From assembly GCA_902768735.1 (NCBI GenBank), contig CACXMK010000009.1, positions 23,436 through 87,435 on the forward strand: a stretch of DNA of 64,000 nt. Direction: 5' to 3'. A model generated the notes under the pieces. The model saw only the letters and a program-made list of their open reading frames with translations. It searched no databases and was not told the origin of the DNA. Source of the stretch: an uncultured Lachnospiraceae bacterium (lineage in GTDB: Bacteria; Bacillota; Clostridia; Lachnospirales; Lachnospiraceae). Shown in pieces: positions 1 through 7,988 of this stretch (positions are counted from its first letter, which is position 1; the number at the start of each line of letters is the position of its first letter). Made by a program: the position numbers and the translations under genes.

Positions 1-149
1 CGGACGCCGCGCTTTCCCTTTACGACCACTGCAAACATTTCCTCAAGAAACTCGTCGGCTTCTTCCGGAGTCGATGCCACTTCCTCAGGGAAAAGCTGCA
101 GTTGGTCCTTTAAAAAGCAGTCGAGCACTTTTTTGTCAAATTTAGCCAT
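1..149 (-). CDS. Conserved hypothetical protein, N-terminal part only
   Basis: The gene runs off the left edge of the window, so only about 49 N-terminal codons are visible on the minus strand. The start is supported by a strong AGGAGG ribosome binding site a few bases upstream of the ATG. The visible protein begins MAKFDKKVLDCFLKDQLQLF and continues with an acidic stretch rich in Glu and Asp. It resembles a small acidic protein common in Clostridia, sometimes labelled 'glyoxalase' without good reason. No catalytic motif is visible, so the function is unknown. It is divergent from deoC, with about 128 bases between the two starts. Confidence 0.6.
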   Translation of the reverse strand, partial: MAKFDKKVLDCFLKDQLQLFPEEVASTPEEADEFLEEMFAVVVKGKRGV

Positions 150-277
150 AAAAAACCTCCTAACTGTATAATAGAATCATCTCACAGAACCCGGAAATTG
201 GGAAGGGGCCTGCCGATGCGGCAAAGCGGCGCAGGAGGCGGACCACCTGAAAAAAGGGCGGACGAAAGGAATAAGCT

Positions 278-973
278 ATGATAGATATCAGCAAACTGAC
301 ACAAAAAGACCTGTGCTTCATGTTCGATCACACAAATCTCAAGGCATACGCTTCCACGGCGGACATTATGCAGCTTTGCGACGAGGCAGTACAGTACGGA
401 TTCAGGATGGTCGCGATCAATCCTCTTCACACCGCTCTCTGCAGAGAACTGCTGAGGGGCACGGACGTGCACGTAGGTCCCTGTCTCAGCTTCCCTCTGG
501 GGCAGAATACGATCGAGGAAAAGTGCACAGAGACGCTTCTTGCTATCTCTCAGGGCGCGGATGAAGTCGACTATGTGACGAACATCACCGCAGTCAAGGA
601 CGGCCGCTGGGACTATGTGGAGCGTGAGATGCGGACCATAGCGGACATCTGCAGAGCGGCAGGCGTACTCACGAAGGTCATCTTTGAGAACTGCTACCTC
701 GAGAAATCCGAGATCGAGAAACTGGCCAAAATAGCGCTGCGCGCAAAGCCTGACTTTATCAAGACATCTACCGGCTTCGGAACGGGCGGAGCCACCGTCG
801 AAGATGTGGCACTCATGAAACAGACCGTAGGCGATGAGGTCGAGGTCAAGGCGGCAGGCGGCATTCGCGACTGGAAGACCTGCAAAGCGATGATCGAAGC
901 CGGTGCGTCGCGCATCGGATGCTCGGCGGGCATGCAGATCCTCGAAGGCTTCCGCGCGGAGAAAGGATTATAA
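278..973 (+). CDS. deoC: Deoxyribose-phosphate aldolase
   Basis: This cytoplasmic class I aldolase cleaves 2-deoxy-D-ribose 5-phosphate to glyceraldehyde 3-phosphate and acetaldehyde, the last step of deoxynucleoside salvage. At 231 residues it has the usual length. Family landmarks are visible: DHTNL near the N-terminus (the usual form is DHTLL), the aspartate in DEVDYV (Asp98), the Schiff-base lysine in FIKTSTGF (Lys162) and the second active-site lysine in KAAGGIR (Lys191). A GAAAGGA ribosome binding site precedes the ATG. It stands alone rather than beside deoA or deoB and ends at a hairpin shared with the convergent trxB. The assignment is secure from the catalytic residues. Confidence 0.95.
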   Translation: MIDISKLTQKDLCFMFDHTNLKAYASTADIMQLCDEAVQYGFRMVAINPLHTALCRELLRGTDVHVGPCLSFPLGQNTIEEKCTETLLAISQGADEVDYVTNITAVKDGRWDYVEREMRTIADICRAAGVLTKVIFENCYLEKSEIEKLAKIALRAKPDFIKTSTGFGTGGATVEDVALMKQTVGDEVEVKAAGGIRDWKTCKAMIEAGASRIGCSAGMQILEGFRAEKGL

Positions 974-981
974 CAGGGCAA

Positions 982-1024
982 AAAAAGTGAGTCAAAGGAA
1001 CAGATCCTTTGACTCACTTTTTTG
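982..1024. terminator. Bidirectional rho-independent terminator between deoC and trxB
   Basis: An 18-base perfect inverted repeat (AAAAAGTGAGTCAAAGGA and its complement) surrounds a 5-base loop. It is flanked by A and T runs, so it can terminate transcription from both convergent genes. Confidence 0.9.
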
Positions 1025-1028
1025 ACTT

Positions 1029-1940
1029 TTATAATGTCAGCAGATACTTCTCGGCACTGGTGACAGCATTTGCGCCGTCTGCGACAGCAGTAACGACCTG
1101 ACGCAGCTGTTTGGAGCGAACATCTCCTGCAGCAAAGACGCCGGGCACGCTTGTGGCACCGGTCTCATCCGCGAGGATGTAGCCCTTCTCGTCCATTTCG
1201 ACATGGTTGCGGGCAAATTCACTGCGCGGCATGATACCGACAGCGATAAAGACGCCGGAGACGGGGATGGTCCGCTCGCTCTTGTCAAACTTATTGACAA
1301 CGGTCGCGTTTTCAACTTTCATACCGCCTGTGATGGACTTCAGATTGGAATTCCAGACCATTTCCACGTTGGGAAGGGAGAGGAGATTCTCCTGCAGTAT
1401 CTTGGCAGCGCGAAGCTCGTCCCTGCGGTGGACAACATAGACTTTATTGCAGCCGCGCGCAAGGAAAATGGCATCTTCCGCAGCTACATCGCCGCCACCG
1501 ACAACCAGGACGTCCTTGTCCCGGTAGAAAGCGCCGTCGCAGGTCGCGCAATAAGAGACGCCCATACCGGTGTACTTTTCCTCGCCTTCCGCGCCGAGCT
1601 TCATGTGAGTGGCTCCGGAAGCGATAATGACAGCCTTTGCTTCATATGTGTCCTCGTCCGTCACGACCTTTTTGACAGGCCCTGTCAGGTCAAGGCTCTG
1701 GACAAAGCCGTAGACAGTCGTAACGCCCAGCTTCTCAGCGTGCTCCGCCATTTTCGAAGCGAGTTCCATTCCGGATATGCCGGGCAGCCCGGGATAATTG
1801 TCGATCTCGTAAGTGTCGATGATCTGTCCGCCGTTTACAAAGTTCTGTTCGATGATCACGGCGTTCAGCCTTGCCCTTGCGGCATAAATCCCGGCAGCGA
1901 GGCCTGCCGGGCCTGCGCCGATGATAATGAGGTCGTACAT
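1029..1940 (-). CDS. trxB: Thioredoxin reductase (NADPH)
   Basis: This FAD enzyme passes electrons from NADPH to thioredoxin. The 303-residue protein shows the FAD motif GAGPAG at residues 8-13, the redox-active pair in CATCDG (Cys131 and Cys134), the NADPH-binding GGGDVAAEDA just after it and the C-terminal FAD motif FAAGDVR. The reading frame extends 16 codons further upstream, but the ATG chosen here has an AAGGAG site at normal distance and starts directly with the Rossmann fold, as in the family. It lies 75 bases downstream of trxA on the same strand and is probably co-transcribed with it from the strong promoter upstream of trxA. It ends at the hairpin shared with deoC. Confidence 0.95.
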   Translation of the reverse strand: MYDLIIIGAGPAGLAAGIYAARARLNAVIIEQNFVNGGQIIDTYEIDNYPGLPGISGMELASKMAEHAEKLGVTTVYGFVQSLDLTGPVKKVVTDEDTYEAKAVIIASGATHMKLGAEGEEKYTGMGVSYCATCDGAFYRDKDVLVVGGGDVAAEDAIFLARGCNKVYVVHRRDELRAAKILQENLLSLPNVEMVWNSNLKSITGGMKVENATVVNKFDKSERTIPVSGVFIAVGIMPRSEFARNHVEMDEKGYILADETGATSVPGVFAAGDVRSKQLRQVVTAVADGANAVTSAEKYLLTL

Positions 1941-2015
1941 AGTTTTACTCCTTGTTATAGCGATGCTGCTCAGCTCTCCGCGTCCCAAACGATCCGCATT
2001 CGGGGGCTGAACGAA

Positions 2016-2333
2016 TTACAGGTTCTTCTCAAATTTCGCCTGCATCTGAGGCTTCGGGATGGCGCCTACAACGCGGTCAACGACTTCGCCGTTCTTAAAG
2101 AAGACCATGTTGGGAATGCTCATGATTCCGTATCTGACCGCGAGCTCGCTGTCATCATCGACGTTGACCTTGCCGACCTTGATGCGGCCTGCGTATTCCT
2201 CTGCCAGCTTGTCGATGACGGGGCTCATCATCTTGCAGGGACCGCACCAGTCTGCGTAGAAATCGACAAATACGGGAATGTCGCTCTGAAGGACTTCTGC
2301 TTCGAAATTGCTCACATTAAACTTGTTAACCAT
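2016..2333 (-). CDS. trxA: Thioredoxin
   Basis: This small cytoplasmic disulfide reductase, 105 residues, is the substrate of the TrxB encoded just downstream. The active-site motif WCGPC is at residues 29-33 (Cys30 and Cys33). The cis-proline of the thioredoxin fold is in the conserved SIPN segment, and the C-terminal half carries the usual KNGEVV strand. The ribosome binding site AAAGGAG is a few bases upstream of the ATG. The trxA-trxB pair is a common clostridial redox operon. A near-consensus sigma-A promoter lies about 100 bases upstream. Confidence 0.96.
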   Translation of the reverse strand: MVNKFNVSNFEAEVLQSDIPVFVDFYADWCGPCKMMSPVIDKLAEEYAGRIKVGKVNVDDDSELAVRYGIMSIPNMVFFKNGEVVDRVVGAIPKPQMQAKFEKNL

Positions 2334-2434
2334 TGAGATAACTCCTTTCTTTCATCAGTATCGAAACTGTATTGGTTTTATATTGCATTGCCGGTCATAC
2401 CGGTTGCGACTTACTATTGGTTGTTTACAAATTA

Positions 2435-2463
2435 ATTTTACGCAATCGAATTGGATTTGTCAA
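2435..2463 (-). promoter_or_regulatory. Sigma-A promoter for trxA-trxB
   Basis: Read on the minus strand there is a perfect TTGACA (2458-2463), a 17-base spacer and TAAAAT (2435-2440). This leaves a leader of about 95 bases before trxA. Confidence 0.8.
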
Positions 2464-2607
2464 CAAGGAATAGGATGATTTTACAAGAAGCTTAGTGTAT
2501 AATAGAACTGATCAGTATCCGAAGACATGTCAGTACGGTGGTACGGATCCTGAGCGGTTACTATTTATCATTATACAGTATTTTGGGAGATGGCGGAGGA
2601 GTATAAA

Positions 2608-3951
2608 ATGGGTTATGCAGAGGAATATAAACAGAAACTGGTGACAGCCGATCAGGCTGCGGCAGTTATTCAGGACGGCGACTGGGTGGATTACGGCTGG
2701 ACGGCCACTACCTGCGTTGCGGTTGACAAAGCGCTTGCCAAGAGAATGCCCCAGATGCATGATGTGAATATTTACGGCGGCATTCTGATGCATGTTCCGG
2801 AGATCTTCAAGATTGAGAATCCCCAGGAGCATTTCACATGGAACAGCTGGCATATGAGCGGTATCGAAAGAAAAGCTTCTGCCACGGGTCTTGCTTTCTA
2901 TGCTCCGATCAAATATTCTGAGCTTCCCAGATATTATCTCGACAGGCAGGATCCTCTGGATGTGGCGATCATGCAGGTTGGTCCCATGGACAGACACGGA
3001 TACTTCAACCTTGGTCCCAGCGCCAGCCATACGTACGCTGTGGTGCAGATGGCGAAGAAGGTCATTGTAGAAGTCAATGAGAGCATGCCGATCTGCCTTG
3101 GCGACAGGACCGCGTATGTTCATATCAGCGATGTCGACATGATCGTTGAGGGCGACAACGCACCGATCGATGCGATGCCCCCGTCAAAACCCGGCACGGA
3201 CGTTGACAAGGCTGTGGCGGAACTCGTAGTGGCGAGGATCCCGGACGGAGCATGCCTGCAGCTTGGTATCGGCGGTATGCCCAACACCATCGGCAAGATG
3301 ATCGCGGAGTCCGATCTTAAGGACCTTGGCGTCCACACAGAGATGTACGTTGACGCGTTTGTGGATATCGCGGAGGCAGGCAAGATAACCGGCAGGCACA
3401 AGGGCATCGACAAAGGTCTGCAGGTCTATGCTTTCGGCGCGGGCACAAAGAAGATGTATGATTATCTGGACGGGAACCCGGAATGCAAGAGCGCGTCTGT
3501 CGACTATGTCAACAACGTTAAGCAGATCAGCCAGCAGGATAACTTTATCTCCATCAATAACGCGGTCGACTGTGACCTGTTCGGCCAGATCAACGCGGAG
3601 AGCGCGGGTCCCAAGAACATTTCCGGCGCAGGCGGACAGCTCGACTTCGTCCTCGGCGCATATGCTTCCAAGGGCGGCAAGTCCTTCATCTGCATGTCCT
3701 CCACGTTTAAGGACAAGCAAGGCAACCTCGTCAGCCGCATCCGTCCGACGCTGGCAAACGGCAGTATCGTGACGGATACGCGCGCGAACACCATGTATGT
3801 CGTGACAGAGTACGGCATTGCGATGATGAAGGGACGCAGCGCATGGCAGAGAGCGGAAGATCTGATCAACATCGCGCATCCTCAGTTCAGGGACCAGCTT
3901 ATCGCGGAAGCGGAGAAGATGAATATCTGGAGACGCAGCAACAAGAGATAA
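2608..3951 (+). CDS. Butyryl-CoA:acetate CoA-transferase-type enzyme (acetyl-CoA hydrolase/transferase family)
   Basis: The family moves CoA between acyl-CoA and acetate. In butyrate producers this is the final butyryl-CoA:acetate step, but 4-hydroxybutyrate CoA-transferases look very similar, so the substrate is inferred. The 447-residue protein has the glycine-rich [10 protein letters not shown] motif, the HTEM motif whose glutamate (about residue 245) forms the CoA thioester in this family, and the long conserved block beginning [17 protein letters not shown]. An ATG 18 bases upstream is in frame, but GGAGGAG sits just before the ATG chosen here, and the resulting N-terminus [12 protein letters not shown] matches the family better. 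It is a single gene followed by a terminator, with no thl-crt-bcd cluster nearby. Confidence 0.85.
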   Translation: MGYAEEYKQKLVTADQAAAVIQDGDWVDYGWTATTCVAVDKALAKRMPQMHDVNIYGGILMHVPEIFKIENPQEHFTWNSWHMSGIERKASATGLAFYAPIKYSELPRYYLDRQDPLDVAIMQVGPMDRHGYFNLGPSASHTYAVVQMAKKVIVEVNESMPICLGDRTAYVHISDVDMIVEGDNAPIDAMPPSKPGTDVDKAVAELVVARIPDGACLQLGIGGMPNTIGKMIAESDLKDLGVHTEMYVDAFVDIAEAGKITGRHKGIDKGLQVYAFGAGTKKMYDYLDGNPECKSASVDYVNNVKQISQQDNFISINNAVDCDLFGQINAESAGPKNISGAGGQLDFVLGAYASKGGKSFICMSSTFKDKQGNLVSRIRPTLANGSIVTDTRANTMYVVTEYGIAMMKGRSAWQRAEDLINIAHPQFRDQLIAEAEKMNIWRRSNKR

Positions 3952-4044
3952 CACGGCAATAGAACGGAATCATAATACAGACACTGACCATAGATCCATG
4001 ATATAGTAATCATGACATAGGTTTATCGGACGGAATACAGCATA

Positions 4045-4078
4045 AGGGGTGTCGGACAGCGGTTTCGACGCCCCTTTT
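4045..4078 (+). terminator. Rho-independent terminator after the CoA-transferase
   Basis: A 10-base-pair stem (AGGGGTGTCG with CGACGCCCCT, one G-T pair) is followed by TTTTCC. Confidence 0.75.
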
Positions 4079-4108
4079 CCTATGGTGGAATTCGGAAAAT
4101 GGATAGGG

Positions 4109-4114
4109 TATAAT
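4109..4114 (+). promoter_or_regulatory. Probable -10 box for the two-component operon
   Basis: A perfect TATAAT lies about 60 bases before the response regulator start. The hexamer 17 bases upstream (TGGAAT) is a poor -35, so the promoter may be weak or activator-dependent. Confidence 0.5.
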
Positions 4115-4175
4115 GTCTACTGTAGCGGCAACAGGGTTTTGGCATAGGCATTCAGAAGAGTCTTAAGGGGCACCA

Positions 4176-4877
4176 ATGAAGGGTACGGTAATGATCGTGG
4201 AAGACGATCAGGACATCAGAGAAGTTATTACTATTTTACTTCGGAGAGAAGGGTACAGCACGCTGCAGGCGGAGAACGGTCAGAAAGCGCTCGAAAAGGT
4301 GCACAAGAAGCCGGATCTGATCATATTGGACGTCATGCTGCCTGATCTGGACGGCTATGAGGTGTGCCGGAGGATCCGTAAGATTTCCGTAGCGCCGGTT
4401 CTCTTCCTGACAGCGAAAGGCGGGCTTCACGAGAAGACGGAAGGCCTGGAAGCCGGAGGGGATGATTATCTGGTAAAGCCTTTTTTCCAGGAGGAACTTC
4501 TGGCAAGGATCAAGGCGCTTCTGCGGCGGTATGAGGAGTATCGCGGGAAGGAACAGGAGGATCCCGTTGAACAGTATATCGAAGTTGGCTGCTTCCGCGT
4601 CAGCAAGGAGTTCAACGAGGTGACAAAGAACGGAGAAGTGATCGTCATGACGGACATTGAGTACAAGATACTCAAACTCCTCATGCAGTATCACAACAAG
4701 ATCTTCTCCATCCGCAATATTTATGAGAGCGTCTGGGATAAACCGTATTATTACGACGCCAACAATACCGTTATGGTGCACATCCGGAGGCTCCGCATGG
4801 CGATCGAGGACGATCCCAGGCATCCGGTCTACATCCGCACAGAATGGGGAAGGGGTTATCGTTTTGTCAGTGAATAG
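4176..4877 (+). CDS. OmpR-family response regulator
   Basis: This is a DNA-binding transcription factor of 233 residues. The receiver domain (about 1-120) has the acidic pocket EDD at 9-11, phospho-acceptor Asp52 in LDVMLPDLDGYE, Thr79 and Lys101 in LVKPF. The C-terminal winged helix (about 135-231) has the usual recognition segment NNTVMVHIRRLRMAIE and ends with the wing GRGYRF. The layout is VanR/PhoB-like. The histidine kinase follows at once, so the two form a standard sensor-regulator operon. Target genes cannot be told from the sequence. The next gene downstream, a secreted NlpC/P60 peptidase, has its own promoter, so a cell-wall role is only a guess from position. Confidence 0.92.
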   Translation: MKGTVMIVEDDQDIREVITILLRREGYSTLQAENGQKALEKVHKKPDLIILDVMLPDLDGYEVCRRIRKISVAPVLFLTAKGGLHEKTEGLEAGGDDYLVKPFFQEELLARIKALLRRYEEYRGKEQEDPVEQYIEVGCFRVSKEFNEVTKNGEVIVMTDIEYKILKLLMQYHNKIFSIRNIYESVWDKPYYYDANNTVMVHIRRLRMAIEDDPRHPVYIRTEWGRGYRFVSE

Positions 4878-4887
4878 ATGGACGATC

Positions 4888-5850
4888 ATGAAGAAGCTCA
4901 GCGTGATCATGCTGCTTGCGCTTGCGGCAGCGGTGGGCTTCTTTTTTGTTATTTACAATGTGAGTGAATCTCTCGGTCTGTACAGCCGGGCAGTGGCATT
5001 CGGAGCGTCTGCGGGGACCATCCTGTTTTTCGTGATCCTCATAGCCGGGATCAAGAGAGGTACGGACTATATCAGGATCCTCAACGAAGAGATCCACGCA
5101 CTTGAGGGGGGGGACCTGAGCAGGGAGATCACGATCCGGGGGAACGATGAGCTGGCAATGCTGGCAGAGAGCATTGACGAATTCAGAAAGAGCATGAAGG
5201 ATCAGCTGGCTACGATCGAGCAGCTCGAAAAGAATAACCGCCTGATGACCGCGGAGATCGCACACGATCTGCGGACCCCCCTGACATCACTGATCATGTA
5301 TCTGGATTTTGCGCTCGGCGAGTTGGAAGGAAAGGAACCGCAGGCGAGCATGTACATGACCAAAGCGAGGGAGAGATCCGTGCGGCTCAAGGTCCTTATT
5401 GATGAAAACTTTAACTATTCTACGCTGCCGGACTTTTTTGTTATAAAAAAACAGGCTGTGCAGGCATATGCGGTCCTGAGCACCTATCTCAGAGACCTGA
5501 TGAACTATCTTGAGGCGGAAGGATTTCTTGTCCGGGTGGATGTTATTTACGGGCACAGAAGCATACTGATTCAGAGAGATGCGCTCGAGCGGGTTTTTGC
5601 CAACCTGGCGTCCAATGTGACGAAATACGCCACAAAGGACGAAGAAGTGCTGCTCTTCGCAAGGGAGACGGAGTCGCATGTGGAAGTCCGCATCACGAAC
5701 CGGGTGCGCGTTTTTGAAGGAGAGAAGCCGGAGAGTACAGGATTCGGAGAAAGGATCGTAAAACGTCTGATGGAAGAGATGGACGGAGAGTATCATACGG
5801 AGGAATCCGACGGAGAATATACAATGATCCTACGCTTTGCCATCGCATAA
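4888..5850 (+). CDS. Sensor histidine kinase with a degenerate ATP-binding domain
   Basis: This is the membrane sensor partner of the preceding regulator. Two transmembrane segments (about 7-23 and 37-56) flank only a short external loop, followed by a HAMP-like linker, a dimerisation helix with phospho-acceptor His126 in EIAHDLRTPLTSL and a HATPase domain. The N-box is present (NLASNVTKYA) and so is a G2-like GFGERIVKRLMEEM. The usual DxGxG box is replaced by a shortened ITNRV segment, a form seen in some clostridial VanS-like kinases. The start is uncertain: in-frame GTG (4870) and TTG (4864) codons overlap the regulator, and TTG is closer to an AAGGGG sequence. The ATG chosen here gives a natural membrane-targeting N-terminus. 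Signal sensed: unknown. Confidence 0.85.
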   Translation: MKKLSVIMLLALAAAVGFFFVIYNVSESLGLYSRAVAFGASAGTILFFVILIAGIKRGTDYIRILNEEIHALEGGDLSREITIRGNDELAMLAESIDEFRKSMKDQLATIEQLEKNNRLMTAEIAHDLRTPLTSLIMYLDFALGELEGKEPQASMYMTKARERSVRLKVLIDENFNYSTLPDFFVIKKQAVQAYAVLSTYLRDLMNYLEAEGFLVRVDVIYGHRSILIQRDALERVFANLASNVTKYATKDEEVLLFARETESHVEVRITNRVRVFEGEKPESTGFGERIVKRLMEEMDGEYHTEESDGEYTMILRFAIA

Positions 5851-5899
5851 GAGTGGTCAAAAAACAGGCGGAACACCAAGTGGACCGCGCCGCTGCTAC

Positions 5900-5928
5900 T
5901 TGGCAAAGAAAAGAGCAGGTGCTATAAT
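5900..5928 (+). promoter_or_regulatory. Sigma-A promoter for the NlpC/P60 gene
   Basis: TTGGCA (5900-5905), a 17-base spacer and a perfect TATAAT (5923-5928) lie about 100 bases upstream of the GTG start. Confidence 0.75.
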
Positions 5929-6029
5929 TATGAAGTCTGTATGACAAAATATTGTTATAGCGTTACGTTTGTGAACGAATTGTAACCCGGCGCGGGAATC
6001 ATTCTCCGATCCGGGTTTTCGGAGGCACA

Positions 6030-7889
6030 GTGAGAAACAGAACCTTATTTGAAAAGTTAATAAAGAAGTTAGGAATCCTCCTCCTGTCAGCGATGGTAAT
6101 GACAAGCACTGCTGCCGCGCCTTCCCTTATGGCGCTCGCCGATGAAGCCGGCGAAGGGAACGTCGATGACGGCGGAAGCAGTGATGACGGCGGAAGCGGA
6201 GATGACGGAGGAAGCGGAGACGACGGCGGAAGCGGAGACGACGGCGGAAGCGGAGATAATGGCGGAAGCGGAGACAATGGCGGAAGCGGAGACGACGGCG
6301 GAAGCGGAGACAACGGCGGAAGCGGAGATGACGGCGGAAGCGGAGACGACGGCGGAAGCGGAGACGACGGCGGAAGCGGAGACAATGGCGGAAGCGGAGA
6401 CGACGGCGGAAGCGGAGACGACGGCGGAAGCGGAGATGACGGCGGAAGCGGAGACGACGGCGGAAGCGGAGACGACGGCGGAAGCGGTGAGAACGCAGGA
6501 ACCGGCAGCGGCAGCGGCTCTACGCAGGAAGACGGAGGGGAATCCGGCGGATCCGGCACAGGGGGAACCTCTTACGGCAGCACGGAAGAAGGTACGACGA
6601 CCGGTTGGACAGAATACGCGCCGGCGGAGGAAGGAAGTACGGCGGCTATGACCGGAGCCACAAGCGAGACGGCTCCTGAGATCTTGGACCCGAGCCTTTT
6701 GGAAGTGACAGAAGTGACGGAAGAACCGGAAGGCTATCAGGAGGCTGACAATTATGACGGCTCCAACGAGGACCTGATCGCCCAGCAGCATATCGTGACG
6801 GACCTTCCTGTGATCCGCAAGGATTTCCGGTTCACAACCGTCGATAAGGTTTTGGCGTTCAGCAAAGAGGAGATGGATATTCTGGAGGAGAGGTCGGACA
6901 GCGCAGAGGTTGTCGGAACGATCGCAAGGAACGGTGTCCTCTATGAGCTCGAAGAGGAAGACGGCGGATGGCTCTATGTGGAGTCCGGCGAAGTGCGCGG
7001 ATTCGTCCATGCGGAAGATCTTTTCAGGGGCGAAGAAGCGGAGCAGATGTACGCGTATCTGCAAAAGCGCGCGGAGAGGATCTCGGCTATGCTTCCGACA
7101 GGTTTGTCCAAGGAGGCGTATTGCTTCACGGCCCAGCAGACAGTGCCTTATTATGAGAACAGCGCTTATGCGTTCCGGCGCATCACGACGCAGGATACGG
7201 TGATCGAGAAGCAGGCGGCTCTCGCGAAAGCGGAGACCGGGATCTTAGAAGGCACAGGAGAGGACGCACGGGAAGCCGGCAAACTCAGGGAAGGCGATCT
7301 GTTATATGTGATCGCAGATGCGGGCGGCGGCTGGTTGTTTGTGGAATCCGGAGATGTCCGGGGCTTTGTGAAAAAGACAGCGCTTGACCAAGGCGCGGCA
7401 GTGCAAAAGAAGATCGGAGAGTCCGGAGAAGACTCACTTTCTACAGCTTTGGAAGAGATCAAACCGGACGAGAACAAGGCGACGTACTATACGATCACAT
7501 CGATCAAGGAAGGCGCGAAATACAATGAAGTGAGGGAGAAGATCCTTGATCTTGCGCTCTCCTGTGTCGGAAATCCGTATGTGTGGGGCGGGACCAGCCT
7601 TACGCACGGAGCAGACTGTTCGGGCTTTGTGCAGACACTGTATTCCCGTTTCGGATACCGTCTTCCCAGAGTGGCAGCGGCACAGTCCAGAGTGGGGACG
7701 CAGATCCCCGTCAGCGATGCGGCGCCCGGAGACCTGATCTTCTTTGCCAGAAATGGATATGTCTACCACGTGGCGATGTACGCGGGTGATGGAAAGACCG
7801 TCGAAGCGTACAGCAGCGGCTACGGTATCATCACCAAGGAACTGAGTGAGAGAAACGCCGTCTGGGCGACAAGGATCATTGAAGACTGA
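6030..7889 (+). CDS. Secreted NlpC/P60 endopeptidase with SH3 domains and a Gly-Asp-Ser repeat linker
   Basis: This is a predicted cell-wall hydrolase that cuts peptidoglycan stem peptides. The 619-residue protein starts at GTG, with GGAGG 4 bases upstream. It has a signal peptide (about 1-36, ending near ALADEA) and a low-complexity linker of six-residue GSGDDG-type repeats (about 46-153). A Thr/Glu-rich stretch, two SH3-like segments (around 290-330 and 410-450, both with the GGWL(Y/F)VESG motif) and a C-terminal NlpC/P60 domain follow. The catalytic cysteine is Cys530 in GADCSGF and the catalytic histidine His580 in VYHVAMYAG. The third polar residue usual in this family is not obvious. 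The gene has its own promoter and terminator. The flexible acidic linker probably spans the wall. Confidence 0.9.
   Translation: MRNRTLFEKLIKKLGILLLSAMVMTSTAAAPSLMALADEAGEGNVDDGGSSDDGGSGDDGGSGDDGGSGDDGGSGDNGGSGDNGGSGDDGGSGDNGGSGDDGGSGDDGGSGDDGGSGDNGGSGDDGGSGDDGGSGDDGGSGDDGGSGDDGGSGENAGTGSGSGSTQEDGGESGGSGTGGTSYGSTEEGTTTGWTEYAPAEEGSTAAMTGATSETAPEILDPSLLEVTEVTEEPEGYQEADNYDGSNEDLIAQQHIVTDLPVIRKDFRFTTVDKVLAFSKEEMDILEERSDSAEVVGTIARNGVLYELEEEDGGWLYVESGEVRGFVHAEDLFRGEEAEQMYAYLQKRAERISAMLPTGLSKEAYCFTAQQTVPYYENSAYAFRRITTQDTVIEKQAALAKAETGILEGTGEDAREAGKLREGDLLYVIADAGGGWLFVESGDVRGFVKKTALDQGAAVQKKIGESGEDSLSTALEEIKPDENKATYYTITSIKEGAKYNEVREKILDLALSCVGNPYVWGGTSLTHGADCSGFVQTLYSRFGYRLPRVAAAQSRVGTQIPVSDAAPGDLIFFARNGYVYHVAMYAGDGKTVEAYSSGYGIITKELSERNAVWATRIIED
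6167..6490 (+). repeat. Tandem 18-base coding repeat
   Basis: About 18 imperfect copies of GGAAGCGGAGACGACGGC encode the GSGDDG linker. Variation is mostly GAC/GAT and GAC/AAC (Asp/Asn). The array has no stop codon in several other frames, which creates long spurious open frames on both strands. Confidence 0.95.
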
Positions 7890-7923
7890 CAGGGAACGGT
7901 GTTCCGTTCAAGAAATGGCATTA

Positions 7924-7952
7924 AAAAGACCGGCTCTATAGCCGGTCTTTTC
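7924..7952. terminator. Terminator between the convergent NlpC/P60 and YfhO-type genes
   Basis: The stem AAAAAGACCGGC/GCCGGTCTTTT flanks a TCTATA loop. A run of A on one side and T on the other makes it work in both directions. The stem sequence recurs at other terminators in this window. Confidence 0.85.
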
Positions 7953-7988
7953 GTATGGTCTGAATTTTTCAAACGATCCGCAGAGCTT

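Noticed and set aside
6087-7064. Long minus-strand frames rich in Ser/Ala/Val or Ser/Pro/Leu, and a plus-strand TAEAET-repeat frame
   Set aside because: They are translations of the 18-base repeat of the NlpC/P60 gene in other frames, without ribosome binding sites or domains.
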